Shown here piece by piece: positions 15,054-23,629 of a stretch of 64,000 bases of DNA. The notes beneath the pieces are model-generated. The model did not search any database and was not told the DNA's origin. It saw only the letters and a list, made by a program, of their open reading frames with translations. The DNA is taken from positions 1 through 64,000 of IMG/VR virus record IMGVR_UViG_3300049215_000407. The stretch is one strand, 5' to 3'. Source of the stretch: a virus. Each line of letters starts with the position of its first letter. The stretch's first letter is position 1. The position numbers and the translations under genes were made by a program.

Positions 15054-15721
15054 TGAAAACGAATTTGGGATTTTTGATGGCGGTGCTTCTTACGGGATGC
15101 ACCACGACCGTGATCGACATGCCGAAGGGCGACGGAGGTGCCGACACCGGGACCGATCCCGATGGCGGAACACCTGACACGGGCGTCGCGTGCTCGATCA
15201 AGAACTGCTTGGGCTGTTGCTTCAACGGCGCGTGTCAGACCGGCACGACCGCGGTGGCGTGCGGTTCCTTCGGAGTGCAGTGCGCCGTGTGTCTCACGCA
15301 CCAGATCTGCAGCGATCAATTCTGCCGCGTGGATCCGGAGGGCACGTGGAAAGTGCAGCCCACGGACGCGAAGATCGCCACGACGAACCAGGGCTCGGAC
15401 TGGGACTTCGGCGGTGGAGCTCCCGATCCGTTTGCCCTTCTTTGGTGTCCATCGACATCGGCGAATGCCACGAGCTCGACACCCACCGTCAACGACTCGT
15501 TCAACCCCACGTGGACGACGGGCGGATGCGTGATGAAGGCAAAGGATCTGCTCAGCGTCGGCTACGCAATCCAGGTGTGGGACGAAGACATCTCCTCGAA
15601 CGATTCGGTTTGCGGCAAGGGCACAATCACCGTGAAGGAGAGCGATCTCTTGCTCGGCACCATGAACCTGGTCGCGCTCCCGAACCTGATCTCTCTGAAC
15701 GTCGCGCTGCAAAAACAATGA
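15053..15721 (+). CDS. Phage-borne lipoprotein with C2-like domain
   Basis: 222 residues. A short hydrophobic signal ends in the lipobox LLTGC, so Cys16 should be lipidated. A low-complexity Gly/Asp/Thr linker follows, then a six- to eight-Cys knot (about 48-90) and a C-terminal domain with calcium-C2-like phrasing (DPFALLWC, SFNPTW, IQVWDED). Such linkers and Cys knots are typical of Polyangia lipoproteins. The protein is probably displayed on a host membrane, where it could block rival phages or alter the surface; that role is inference. GAAAGGAA precedes the ATG pair at 15050-15055. Confidence 0.7.
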   Translation: MKTNLGFLMAVLLTGCTTTVIDMPKGDGGADTGTDPDGGTPDTGVACSIKNCLGCCFNGACQTGTTAVACGSFGVQCAVCLTHQICSDQFCRVDPEGTWKVQPTDAKIATTNQGSDWDFGGGAPDPFALLWCPSTSANATSSTPTVNDSFNPTWTTGGCVMKAKDLLSVGYAIQVWDEDISSNDSVCGKGTITVKESDLLLGTMNLVALPNLISLNVALQKQ

Positions 15722-15945
15722 AGTTCGTTCTCACCATCGACACGGAAGTCGTTCCAACGTGCGGCGCGCTCGCCACGCTGTTGGAACGTCTTTCGCGACG
15801 GTTCAACAAGGAACCCGGCGATGCGCTGATCGCGGATTGCTGTCGCTACACCGACAGTGATCTCGTTCGCAGCGGCGAGCTCTATCACACGGACGGCGAC
15901 GTCGATGTTCTCGACGGTTACTGGTCTCTCGTGGAGGAATCGTGA
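15718..15945 (+). CDS. Small hypothetical protein
   Basis: 75 residues, ATGA overlap with the lipoprotein gene. Strand-helix-strand layout (KFVLTIDTEV, LATLLERLSRRF, DGDVDVLDGYWSLV); acidic. Function unknown. Confidence 0.5.
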   Translation: MKFVLTIDTEVVPTCGALATLLERLSRRFNKEPGDALIADCCRYTDSDLVRSGELYHTDGDVDVLDGYWSLVEES

Positions 15946-16478
15946 AACGGCAGCTTCCCCTCGTTCAAGAGCGCGGCTGCGGCTCGTGCACCGCGTGCTG
16001 CACGGCGCTCCAAGTGAAATCGCTCGGCAAGGGCGACTACCAGCCGTGCGAACACCTTCGCCGTGGCTCGATCAAGGGTTGCGGCGTCTACAAGGATCGC
16101 CCGAAGGATTGCTCGGACTACGAGTGCCTCTGGCGTGCGAACGCGATCGACGCGGCCGACTTCCGGCCGGACAAGTGCGGCTTCATCCTGAGCACGTCGG
16201 TCTTCTCGGTGCACAACGATGAGAGCGGAGTGGCCGAAGACTTCGAGCCGTTCATCATGGTCCACGAGCTCAGGCCCGGCGCATCACGCGCACCGCGAGC
16301 GGATGCTGTGATCCAGAAAATCATGACCATCGCGCTCGTGATCGAGATCCAGCACGACGGAACCCGCAAAGTACGCGGCGGACCCCAAGACAAAGTGGAA
16401 CGCATGCTGCAGATCGCCGCCGACCTGCAGGCGCGAGGTGTCCCCGGCTACAAATTGGAAAGGAACGACGAGAAATGA
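15942..16478 (+). CDS. YkgJ-like cysteine cluster protein
   Basis: 178 residues from GTG. Cysteines 13, 16, 19 and 20 (CGSCTACC), then 36, 47, 57 and 62 follow the YkgJ-family pattern CxxCxxCC...C, with the typical GCGVYKDRPKDCSDYECLW. The family is proposed to bind zinc or an iron-sulphur cluster; its reaction is not established. The C-terminal half is helical. Occurrence inside a run of phage-type genes fits an acquired accessory gene. Confidence 0.7.
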   Translation: MKRQLPLVQERGCGSCTACCTALQVKSLGKGDYQPCEHLRRGSIKGCGVYKDRPKDCSDYECLWRANAIDAADFRPDKCGFILSTSVFSVHNDESGVAEDFEPFIMVHELRPGASRAPRADAVIQKIMTIALVIEIQHDGTRKVRGGPQDKVERMLQIAADLQARGVPGYKLERNDEK

Positions 16479-16738
16479 GGCTGAACAAACAGGCAAAGGC
16501 CATCGTCGACACCTACAACAAGATGTTGCTGAACAATCTACGTGCCCACGGATTCAACGCTGTCGGCCTCGCCGGAGGAGTCGTCTTCTCCGACACCAAA
16601 GAGGTCCACGCGTACATGATGGTTTTCGATGACGTCACGGTCAACGACGGCGAGGTTCCCTTCGATCGCGACAAGTTCATGACCGACATCGGCAACGCGC
16701 TTTGCGCTGGAGCGGAATGGGAGGAGGACGATTCATGA
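16475..16738 (+). CDS. Small hypothetical protein
   Basis: 87 residues, ATGA overlap. Helix (KAIVDTYNKMLLNNLRAHGF), strand pairs and an acidic end. No family recognised. Confidence 0.5.
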   Translation: MRLNKQAKAIVDTYNKMLLNNLRAHGFNAVGLAGGVVFSDTKEVHAYMMVFDDVTVNDGEVPFDRDKFMTDIGNALCAGAEWEEDDS

Positions 16739-17157
16739 ACGACACACACGTGCACTTCTGCGAAGAGTGCGAGAAAGAATTTCCTTCGAGCGGGATGTGC
16801 TTCAACAACTGCAGTGAGCACCAAGCTCGTTCGAGCGTCTGCGACTTCTGCAGCTCCGAGAAGGTTCGATGGGCGTATCCCGCCGAGGACTTCCTGATCG
16901 GCGCGATCGCCGCTGTCGACCCCAACACGGGCGAGCCGATCGAAGTGCAGCCGATGGGCTCGAAGGGTCCGTGGGCTGCGTGCACGGAATGCTCCGAGCT
17001 CATCGAGCGCGAAGACTACGAGGCTCTCCGTCAACGGGGCATCGACGCGATCCCCAAGCATGAGGTTCTCGATCCCGACCTCGCACGCACGATGCTCGTG
17101 AGCATGCACGCGGGCTTCCGAGAAAACCGCACCGGCCCACGAATGGAGATCGCGTGA
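16735..17157 (+). CDS. Double zinc-ribbon protein
   Basis: 140 residues, ATGA overlap. Three cysteine pairs, CEEC, CDFC and CTEC, with FNNC and CSEH between, indicate two zinc sites. WAACTECSELIEREDYEAL is a helix-capped knuckle seen in small phage proteins of unknown function. Confidence 0.5.
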   Translation: MNDTHVHFCEECEKEFPSSGMCFNNCSEHQARSSVCDFCSSEKVRWAYPAEDFLIGAIAAVDPNTGEPIEVQPMGSKGPWAACTECSELIEREDYEALRQRGIDAIPKHEVLDPDLARTMLVSMHAGFRENRTGPRMEIA

Positions 17158-17384
17158 ATCCCGTTGTTCTGCGGCGCTCCCGCACCGGGTACCACTACGT
17201 CGCCGTCCCCCACGGTAAACGTCGCTACACCCTATGGCGCATCGAAGAGAGTCTCGCGCCATCACGCCATCATGACGTCGAACGAAACGGCTTCATCTTC
17301 GGCCAGGGGAAAGTTTTGGTCATGGGAGTTGGTCTCAGATTGCGCGAGTGCCGAGAGATCTCCCGTGAACGAGGTGGCCGATGA
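17154..17384 (+). CDS. Small basic hypothetical protein
   Basis: 76 residues from GTG, overlapping the previous stop. Aromatic strands (YHYVAVPH, RRYTLWRI) and a basic helix at the end. Probably nucleic-acid binding by charge; no family recognised. Confidence 0.5.
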   Translation: MNPVVLRRSRTGYHYVAVPHGKRRYTLWRIEESLAPSRHHDVERNGFIFGQGKVLVMGVGLRLRECREISRERGGR

Positions 17385-17572
17385 TCCAGTGGTGGATAAC
17401 TGCCGATGGCGAAGAGGTCATCGTCTCGGACGTCAATGGAAACATTGTCGCTCGTCGACGAGCAACGACCGAACACGAGAGACGAGAATTCAACGAACGC
17501 GTGGTGTCTCCGATGAAATTCTTCGTCGACTGCGCAAACGAGGGTTACGAAAAAAGGATGAATGAGAAATGA
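17381..17572 (+). CDS. Small hypothetical protein
   Basis: 63 residues, ATGA overlap. Begins WWITADGEEVIVSDVNGN, a beta hairpin, then a charged helix. Function unknown. Confidence 0.5.
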   Translation: MIQWWITADGEEVIVSDVNGNIVARRRATTEHERREFNERVVSPMKFFVDCANEGYEKRMNEK

Positions 17573-17775
17573 CCGACCGAATCAAAGGTGTGTACGTGGC
17601 TTTTGACAGTGACATCCGCGATGACGATGCGGAACCGATCATCGAGGCCATCAAACAAATCCGGCACGTGCAGGGCGTCAAAGCCTTCGTTACGGAGCCC
17701 GCCGACTACTTCGCTCGCACACGTGTGCGCGCCGAAATCGCAACGAAACTCGTGAACATTCTGAAAGAAGACTGA
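17569..17775 (+). CDS. Small phage protein (VAFDSDIRDDDAEPI type)
   Basis: 68 residues, ATGA overlap. GVYVAFDSDIRDDDAEPIIEAI, a helix and DYFARTRVRAEIATKL recall a compact beta-alpha protein common in phage early regions, of unknown function. Recognition is from memory of the style and should be treated as tentative. Confidence 0.5.
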   Translation: MTDRIKGVYVAFDSDIRDDDAEPIIEAIKQIRHVQGVKAFVTEPADYFARTRVRAEIATKLVNILKED

Positions 17776-17777
17776 CC

Positions 17778-18065
17778 ATGGCGAACAAGCACAACACTAC
17801 AAACCCGAGACTCTGCGCGCTCCGCGTCGCGGATCCCGACGCATTCGTGAAGGAGGTCATCACCGCGATCGAAAAGCACGAGGGCAACATCGCGAAGGCG
17901 TCCGGCGAGCTCGACGTCGAGCGTCGGACCCTGTTCATGTGGCTGGAGGATTACCCGCAGCTCAAAAAGGCCACGACCGCCGCACGCAAGGTGAGGTACG
18001 CGGCGCTTCGCGAGAAATCCGACCGGATCATCGACGAACGCATCGCGGCCGACAAAGGCAAATGA
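17778..18065 (+). CDS. Fis-type helix-turn-helix protein
   Basis: 95 residues. Residues about 35-65 (GNIAKASGELDVERRTLFMWL) fit the Fis/HTH_8 DNA-binding fold; the rest is helical and basic. It could bind DNA or help terminase-like or regulatory complexes, since small HTH proteins do both in phages. Two bases separate it from the previous stop; it overlaps the next start. Confidence 0.6.
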   Translation: MANKHNTTNPRLCALRVADPDAFVKEVITAIEKHEGNIAKASGELDVERRTLFMWLEDYPQLKKATTAARKVRYAALREKSDRIIDERIAADKGK

Positions 18066-18541
18066 GCGCGCACGGCGTCAACGCAGGCGAAGCAAGATTT
18101 CCACGGGGACGCCGTTTCAAGCCGACCGGGCCGCTGATCCCTGGAGAACGTTCGATGCCGATGGAGCTCGCTCGACGTGAGCCGCTCTCTCGACTCGCCG
18201 CGCGTTTCTTCGTCGGCCTGAACGTCGGCGTTGAAACGAAGTGGACGGAGCGCGATGTCGTGGATGCTGTCGTGCGGATCCGTCGTGCGCAGGGCGCGAC
18301 TCCCGGCGCGAGCATCCTCTCGCAGCTCGGGATCTACGAAGACCAGTCGAAGCGCATCATCAACGAGCCGAGCGTCCAGATCATCATCATCGACTTCGAC
18401 GGTACCGAGCAAGGTGCGTTCACGAAGGAGATGATCGCGCTCGGCGAGAAGCTCGCGCGCGAGCTCCAGCAAGAAACCGTGCTCCTCGAAATCCAACGCC
18501 GCGGCGTGGTCGAGGATCAATACACACTTACCCCTGATTGA
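18062..18541 (+). CDS. Hypothetical protein
   Basis: 159 residues, ATGA overlap. The start is basic with a Pro/Gly-rich segment; the core has RFFVGLNVGVETKW, an Arg-rich helix, a GASILSQLGIYED turn and a strand with IIIIDFDG. Last gene of the overlapping run that began at 11043. No family recognised. Confidence 0.5.
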   Translation: MSAHGVNAGEARFPRGRRFKPTGPLIPGERSMPMELARREPLSRLAARFFVGLNVGVETKWTERDVVDAVVRIRRAQGATPGASILSQLGIYEDQSKRIINEPSVQIIIIDFDGTEQGAFTKEMIALGEKLARELQQETVLLEIQRRGVVEDQYTLTPD

Positions 18542-18573
18542 CAGCAAGCAACAGCAGGAACGAGGAACGAACG

Positions 18574-18957
18574 ATGGCCTGGACAGAAGAAGACGTGAAA
18601 AAAATCATTACCAACCCGATCTATATCGGGATGGGGCCGTACTCACCGACCCTGACGAAAGAGCAATGGATCAAGGGCGCGAAGAAGTACATCAAAGATC
18701 AAGGCGCGGAAGACTTCCTCACGCACTTGGTCGACAACCTTCGTGAAGCGTTCGAGCCTGGAGCAAGCCCGTATGGCTACAAGAGGGTGATGCCGCCCAA
18801 GGTTTCACCATCCGAGGTTCAAACGATCCCTCAAGAAGTGAAACTGGTTGTGGACGTCGATCTCCAAGACGGCGACAAGATCCTTCTCACAAACCAAAAC
18901 GAAGCGGTGGGCAACGGCGTCCGCATCATCCGACTGGAGGTGCCCAATGCGAAGTAG
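18574..18957 (+). CDS. Hypothetical protein
   Basis: 127 residues; GAGGAACGAACG leader before the ATG. Helical first half (TEEDVKKIITN, QWIKGAKKYIKDQG), beta second half (VKLVVDVDLQDGDKILLTN). Ends inside the next gene (11-base overlap). Function unknown. Confidence 0.5.
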   Translation: MAWTEEDVKKIITNPIYIGMGPYSPTLTKEQWIKGAKKYIKDQGAEDFLTHLVDNLREAFEPGASPYGYKRVMPPKVSPSEVQTIPQEVKLVVDVDLQDGDKILLTNQNEAVGNGVRIIRLEVPNAK

Positions 18958-19435
18958 CTCTCTCCTTCTTCTCACGCTCACCGCGTGCAGCGGCGACTAC
19001 TTCACTGGCATCTCCGAAGGTGGACTACCCGAGGGCGATTCGAGCTCCGAGTCGTCCACCGACGTCGATTCCGGCACAAATCCCGGTGATGGAAGTGGAC
19101 TAGACGCGCGCGAAACCGGCGACAATGCGTCCACCGACGCGGGCGCAGACGCCAAGCCCGATGGTCCGTGCCCCACGGGATTTGCTGCGTGCGACGATGC
19201 GATCACGGCGTGGTGCTCGCGCATGGCGGCGTGCTGCAACGGGCAGTGTCTCTACGCGTGGCAAAACGCAGGCGGCTCGCAGTGCGCAGCGGTCCTCAGT
19301 ACAGGCGGATGCTCGGGCAAGATGATCTGCGAGAACGCGTGCCTTGCCGACATCCAGAGCGCGAGCTGCACGACGATCAAGGGAACGCCGTCGCCTCCCT
19401 ACGTCGCGTCTTCTTGCATGAGTCTCTGGCAATGA
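18947..19435 (+). CDS. Phage-borne lipoprotein with cysteine-rich domain
   Basis: 162 residues. Signal plus lipobox (LLTLTAC, Cys14) indicates lipidation. An acidic Ser/Asp/Gly linker spans about 20-75, then eleven cysteines in about 85 residues (CPTGFAACDDAITAWC, MAACC, CSGK) suggest a disulphide-rich surface domain. Together with the gene at 15053 it may be a lysogeny or superinfection factor; this is inference from its type. Confidence 0.65.
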   Translation: MRSSSLLLLTLTACSGDYFTGISEGGLPEGDSSSESSTDVDSGTNPGDGSGLDARETGDNASTDAGADAKPDGPCPTGFAACDDAITAWCSRMAACCNGQCLYAWQNAGGSQCAAVLSTGGCSGKMICENACLADIQSASCTTIKGTPSPPYVASSCMSLWQ

Positions 19436-19644
19436 GACGGATGTCGCTCAAACGAACTGAGGGCATTTTGGTGTCGCTCTACCGAACCCTACCCGACCGC
19501 GGCGTTGAGCTCCCCGAGCTTGTCGAGGACATCTTCATCGATCCCGAAAACGGAAGCGACAAGACGGGCGACGGTTCGGCGGCGAAGCCGTTCAAGAGCG
19601 TGCTCCCCCTCGAACGTCTTTGGCCGAAGCGGGTGATGCCGTGA
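19432..19644 (+). CDS. Short protein with spike-like N-cap motif
   Basis: 70 residues, ATGA overlap. The C-terminal half (IFIDPENGSDKTGDGSAAKPFKS) is the opening motif of parallel beta-helix spikes, also seen as VFIDPANPAASNENDGFTA in the gene at 21822, but here the helix is missing. It may be a relic of a spike gene or a free-standing cap. Ends at GTG of the next gene. Confidence 0.45.
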   Translation: MRRMSLKRTEGILVSLYRTLPDRGVELPELVEDIFIDPENGSDKTGDGSAAKPFKSVLPLERLWPKRVMP

Positions 19645-19796
19645 AGAAACGCAAATGCGACTCGTGCGGAAGGTTCGCCGTCTGCGTCGGCCAATTCGAC
19701 GGTTCGTGCACGCCGACCTACGCGTGCGACGAATGCTGCGATCACGAAGAGGGCGTAGACGGTGAGTGCGCGCCTCTGGAGCCCGAAGAACCATGA
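19641..19796 (+). CDS. 51-residue zinc-ribbon protein
   Basis: GTG start overlapping the previous stop. Seven cysteines in CDSCG, CV, CTPTYACDECC form at least one zinc site; acidic tail. Overlaps the next ATG. Function unknown. Confidence 0.45.
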   Translation: MKKRKCDSCGRFAVCVGQFDGSCTPTYACDECCDHEEGVDGECAPLEPEEP

Positions 19797-19975
19797 ACGT
19801 CGGCCTGGAGCTCGCGATCGCGTTCGCATGGGCGAGGTGGAACGCTGCCTGTCAGAAGGCACTCAACGAAAACATCACGATGGGCGAACCCTCCGAAGAG
19901 ACGATGACCCGCGTTGAAGCGCTCGAAGAGACGTACAACCACCTCGTGGAAGCGAAGCGAACCCATGGGTCGTGA
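19793..19975 (+). CDS. Small helical protein
   Basis: 60 residues, ATGA overlap. One long helical hairpin with acidic and Leu-rich faces; no motif. Overlaps the next gene by 11 bases. Confidence 0.45.
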   Translation: MNVGLELAIAFAWARWNAACQKALNENITMGEPSEETMTRVEALEETYNHLVEAKRTHGS

Positions 19976-20129
19976 TCCCGCGGCGTGGATGATCGGCTTC
20001 TGCGTCTTGCTCCAAATCTTCGGTGCGTGCGGCACGTGTGGGATCACGTACTCGGAGCCGTTCTGCGATCCCTCAAGGCCCGAGTGCGTGAGCGACAGCG
20101 GCACTGTCTCCGAGCAAAACCATGAGTGA
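19965..20129 (+). CDS. Small lipoprotein-like or secreted peptide
   Basis: 54 residues. A hydrophobic segment (AAWMIGFCVLLQIFG) ends at ACGTC, which could serve as a lipobox; the tail is Cys/Ser/Glu-rich. Overlaps both neighbours. Export is plausible, function unknown. Confidence 0.4.
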   Translation: MGRDPAAWMIGFCVLLQIFGACGTCGITYSEPFCDPSRPECVSDSGTVSEQNHE

Positions 20130-20430
20130 CATGCTCCGCTCGACGCTCGGCGTCGCGATTCCTTTGTGGGTGTTCGAGCTCAAGAAGCTCCCGTGGCCCG
20201 AGATCGAGAAGATCGCGCACGAGTCATCGCAGATCATCGCTGAGAAGGGCGACGTGCTGCAGTTCAGAAGCAAAAAGAAAGGCGAGACCGCGGCGGCGTT
20301 CAACGCGCTTGCGAAGGGGCTCGCTGCGCTCTCGTTCTGTCCGGGTGGCGTCACCTTTCTCGGCGACCACTACGAGAACAAGCACGAAGGAGCTCAGTAC
20401 GGGCACTCTTCGTCGTCGTCTTCGACGTGA
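20122..20430 (+). CDS. Small hypothetical protein
   Basis: 102 residues. LWVFELKKLPWPEIEKIAHESSQII, a basic segment (RSKKKGE), a hydrophobic helix and a poly-Ser end. Converges with, and overlaps by 37 bases, the leftward lysozyme-like gene. Confidence 0.5.
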   Translation: MSDMLRSTLGVAIPLWVFELKKLPWPEIEKIAHESSQIIAEKGDVLQFRSKKKGETAAAFNALAKGLAALSFCPGGVTFLGDHYENKHEGAQYGHSSSSSST

Positions 20431-20951
20431 ACCTCTTTGAGGAGCTTCTTCGCGAAGCCCATCCGAAAGTCCGAGAGCTTCTGTCCTTCGGCGGTCCAGC
20501 GCCCGCGCGCGTAGACGCAGAGCGGACACTTGCCCTCTTTGTTCTCCTTGCTCACGATCGACGACTTCACGAGCCGGCGTGCGACCGTGATGCACTTCTT
20601 CGCATCGGCGGCGAGCTCGGGGCCGGTCCAGCCTTCGATCGTCTTTTGTCCTTGCGGAAGATGAATCTGAAACGCGCACCACGACTGCGCGCCGGTCTTG
20701 GCGGTGCATTTCGGATCGCCGGGACCCATGCCCGGACAATCGCCTACTGCCTCCGGGACGTTGCCGCCTTCGATCCATGCGAGCGACGACATGAGCCCCG
20801 CGTCCTTGAGCGCGCCGTCGACTCCCTCGAACATCGGCTTCACGTTGATCTGGTCAGCGAGCTCGTCGACGAACGGTTTCGGCAGTGATCGATGTCCCGC
20901 GGATGCAAAGAGCGACGCAGCAAGCAGCCAGGAAATGAGGATTTTCACCAT
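20394..20951 (-). CDS. Secreted lysozyme-like enzyme
   Basis: 185 residues read leftward; GAGGAAGC precedes the ATG. Signal peptide about 1-20 (ILISWLLAASLFASA). The catalytic area is probably near SLAWIEGGN, followed by CAFQIHL, the core phrasing of transglycosylase/lysozyme-like folds, and five cysteines that would pair outside the cell. It would cleave peptidoglycan in the periplasm. Only weak family marks, so the exact type is uncertain. It shares the 20952-21092 control region with the rightward spike genes. Confidence 0.6.
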   Translation of the reverse strand: MVKILISWLLAASLFASAGHRSLPKPFVDELADQINVKPMFEGVDGALKDAGLMSSLAWIEGGNVPEAVGDCPGMGPGDPKCTAKTGAQSWCAFQIHLPQGQKTIEGWTGPELAADAKKCITVARRLVKSSIVSKENKEGKCPLCVYARGRWTAEGQKLSDFRMGFAKKLLKEVHVEDDDEECPY

Positions 20952-20974
20952 GGTGCTTCCTCGCGTAGCTCGTC

Positions 20975-20984
20975 ACTCAAGCGG
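20975..20984. repeat. ACTCAAGCGG motif in divergent control region
   Basis: One copy of the ACTCAAGCGG core, placed between the lysozyme-like gene (leftward) and the spike genes (rightward). See the matching clusters at 2565, 38351, 50667 and 58802. Confidence 0.5.
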
Positions 20985-21092
20985 GGTCAAATTCTCCGAC
21001 TTGCCGCGCGAGCGTACACCGTGCGATGCTTCTTCCATCCGATGCGTGCTCGGTAAGCACGAACGCGGCGCAAGCCGAACCTAGGAGTCACC

Positions 21093-21746
21093 ATGTCTCA
21101 ACCCGGCCCCCATCAAGGTCCCAACGGCAACAACTGGCGTGAATTCATCGAGGCGCTTCTCAATCGCGTAAGGGCGATGGCCGCGAGCGCGCTCGCAAAC
21201 ACGGCGACTTTTCACGCGCCCGTGCTCGCTGTCGCAACGGTGAACCACGTCATCACAGGTCTCGTGGCTGTGGACGGCGTGGCCGTCGTCGACGGAAGCC
21301 GTGTCCTTCTCGCCAACCAGCAAAATCTGCCCGAAAACGGAATCTGGGTTGCACACGCGGGTGCATGGACGCGACCCTCGGATTGGGCGAGCGGATCGAC
21401 CAGACTAGCAGGCGAAGTGATCACGGTCGCTCCGGGCGGTGCAACCTTCCCGAGGTTCGGTGGTTGCTGGCGTCCGATGAACACGTTCGTCGTCGACGCA
21501 GGAGTTTCTGATCCGATCATCTTTCCGCGCGAGGACAAAGGCACCGGCGTACTTGACCTCGCGCTCGTCGATCGCTGGATTTTCGCAGGCGCGATCGCGA
21601 CCGCGAACGACACCACGGTGGGCGCAGTCGCAGCACTCAACGTCACCGCCGTGACACCCGGAGCGGGTGACGGTCGAGCGAACGGTGCTCTCACGATCGA
21701 CGGCACCGCAGGTCATACGGTCGGATTCACCATCCTCAACTACTGA
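21093..21746 (+). CDS. Tail-fibre/spike-type structural protein
   Basis: 217 residues; AGGAG precedes the ATG. Residues about 55-100 (VDGVAVVDGSRVLLANQQ, PENGIWVAHAGAWTR) match a motif frequent in phage fibre and spike proteins. The C-terminal part is beta-rich (NGALTIDGTAGHTVGFTI). The N-terminal helix (FIEALLNRVRAMAASAL) resembles those of the genes at 21822 and 24082 and may dock it to the virion. Likely a receptor-binding structure component. Confidence 0.7.
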   Translation: MSQPGPHQGPNGNNWREFIEALLNRVRAMAASALANTATFHAPVLAVATVNHVITGLVAVDGVAVVDGSRVLLANQQNLPENGIWVAHAGAWTRPSDWASGSTRLAGEVITVAPGGATFPRFGGCWRPMNTFVVDAGVSDPIIFPREDKGTGVLDLALVDRWIFAGAIATANDTTVGAVAALNVTAVTPGAGDGRANGALTIDGTAGHTVGFTILNY

Positions 21747-21821
21747 CCGAGGTAGCGAGGCAGCGAAAATCGAAGTCGTTGCCTCGCGCTCCCCTTCTAC
21801 GCGAAGAAAGAGGATTGAGCG

Positions 21822-23621
21822 ATGGCATCCAGTGCAGAATACGCGCCGATCATTGCGGCACTCGAACGAATCGATGCGCTTCTCGCGATGGCTCGCGCAA
21901 TCGCGGTGGGCGCAGCGTCGATCGCATCGGCGGGCGTAGGATTCGACGGACCCTCTGTCGCGAATCAAGCCGCAGCGACGGCGCTGCCGCTCTCGACGTA
22001 CGCGACGGCGCGTTTCGTCTACACGCGCGCGCAAGAAGCGATCTGGCAGTACATCCCTGGTGTCCCTGGCACCGTGGGCGTGCCCGCACTCAAAGCGGAT
22101 GAAGTCATCGCCGCAGCGGGCGGCGTGCTCGCGCGCACAACGTACTCCTCGCCGAAATGGCGCACGGATGTGAACGACGTCTTCATCGATCCGGCGAATC
22201 CTGCCGCGAGCAACGAGAACGACGGCTTCACGGCGCTCACACCGCTCCTCACGGGCTACGAGCTCCATCGTCGATGGGGTTGGGACGCGTCGAGGCCGAT
22301 CGTTGGATGCAACCTCGCGACGTCGCCGGACGGCTTCACGCACGTCCGAGTGCAGAGCGATCTCGTATCGCCGGATTCACTTCCCATCAAGATCACAATC
22401 GCGCACGACTCGCTTTTGCAAATCGAGTCTCCGCTCCTTGCGGCGAACATTCTTCGTACTGCGGTACTCACCAACGCCGTCACACCGATGAACCGTGCGG
22501 TGCCGCTTGGAGGAACACGTCTACGGATCCAAGACAACACGCTCGCGAACTGGACCGCGTTCATGGCCTTCAACCGCCGCGTGCGCTTCCTCGATGGCCC
22601 CGCTGGTCCTGGACCCGGCACACTCACGGGCGGAACCCTCCAACCGCAAACGAATCAAGCGGGCGGCGCGGTCGACTGCTCCGCGTGCCAGACGACGAGC
22701 CCCAGCGCATTTTCTTTTACACCAACAGCGGTGACGCCTGCGGTGGGAAACACCTACGTCGTCGAACAGCTCGTGCAGGTGAATCTGGGTGAGATCGACA
22801 TCGCGCAAGAATTGAACCCGACCTTCGGCGGCTACAACGCGATCGTTTATTTCCTCAATATCAACCTGCCTTCGATCGGAGGACAGTCGTGGGCTCCGCA
22901 ATCGAACGGCCTCGGGCTCTTTGCTGGCGTCGAGTTGATTTTCTTCCAGTGCACGATCGATCGCAGCATTGATGGGAGCGCGGGCAACGTCGTGCTCAAC
23001 GCCTGCTACGGATCGCAAGGTGCTTTCAGCACGGGCGGACACCAACAACAGTTCATCGTCGGCGGCGGATGGAACGGCGGCATCGCAGGATCGGGCGTAC
23101 AGATCGCCATCAACGGTCAGGGCGGCTCGTTCGAGACGGCGATCGACTTCGATGCCGTCTTCAACCTTGCTTTCATCGTCGCGATTACCGGTCCCGTGCG
23201 CAGCTTCGCGAGCTGGAACGCAGCAGTTACGGGAGGTCTGAACGCAGGGGGCCATGGTGTGATGATCGGTGGGGGTGGTCCAAGCACGTTCTTCGGGATG
23301 CGCGGCGACGCGCAGTGCAAAGGAACGATCTGGGGCAACAGCACAACGGCGACGGCCACTGGTTTGCTGGTTTGCGCCTCGTGCAACGGCATCGGTGCGC
23401 CGCAAAACATCACCGGTCCCACGAGTGACTTCAAGCTCGGGAACAAAATCCTCGGGTGGTTCTTCAACGACGTCACGACCGCATACGCTCCGGTCGGCGC
23501 AGCGGGCGTGCCTACGACGTGGGCGGCACTCACGGCGGCCGAGGGCGCGGCGGGCTTCGGCGGCAACGCTCACGAGCTCGACTCCAACAGTCACTTCGTC
23601 GCGGCCGAGACGACAGCGTAA
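21822..23621 (+). CDS. Tailspike-like protein (parallel beta-helix type)
   Basis: 599 residues. After an N-terminal docking helix (ALERIDALLAMARAI), residues about 110-145 read DVFIDPANPAASNENDGFTALTP, the standard opening of pectate-lyase-like spikes. The remaining 450 residues are Gly/Asn-rich with short strands (GGFNAIVYFLN-type turns, NVVLNACYG, GPVRSFASWNAAVTG) as expected for a beta-helix. Such spikes bind or cut surface polysaccharide. No catalytic residue can be named. It should act at the virion surface with the gene at 21093. Confidence 0.75.
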   Translation: MASSAEYAPIIAALERIDALLAMARAIAVGAASIASAGVGFDGPSVANQAAATALPLSTYATARFVYTRAQEAIWQYIPGVPGTVGVPALKADEVIAAAGGVLARTTYSSPKWRTDVNDVFIDPANPAASNENDGFTALTPLLTGYELHRRWGWDASRPIVGCNLATSPDGFTHVRVQSDLVSPDSLPIKITIAHDSLLQIESPLLAANILRTAVLTNAVTPMNRAVPLGGTRLRIQDNTLANWTAFMAFNRRVRFLDGPAGPGPGTLTGGTLQPQTNQAGGAVDCSACQTTSPSAFSFTPTAVTPAVGNTYVVEQLVQVNLGEIDIAQELNPTFGGYNAIVYFLNINLPSIGGQSWAPQSNGLGLFAGVELIFFQCTIDRSIDGSAGNVVLNACYGSQGAFSTGGHQQQFIVGGGWNGGIAGSGVQIAINGQGGSFETAIDFDAVFNLAFIVAITGPVRSFASWNAAVTGGLNAGGHGVMIGGGGPSTFFGMRGDAQCKGTIWGNSTTATATGLLVCASCNGIGAPQNITGPTSDFKLGNKILGWFFNDVTTAYAPVGAAGVPTTWAALTAAEGAAGFGGNAHELDSNSHFVAAETTA

Positions 23622-23629
23622 GGAGAGCC

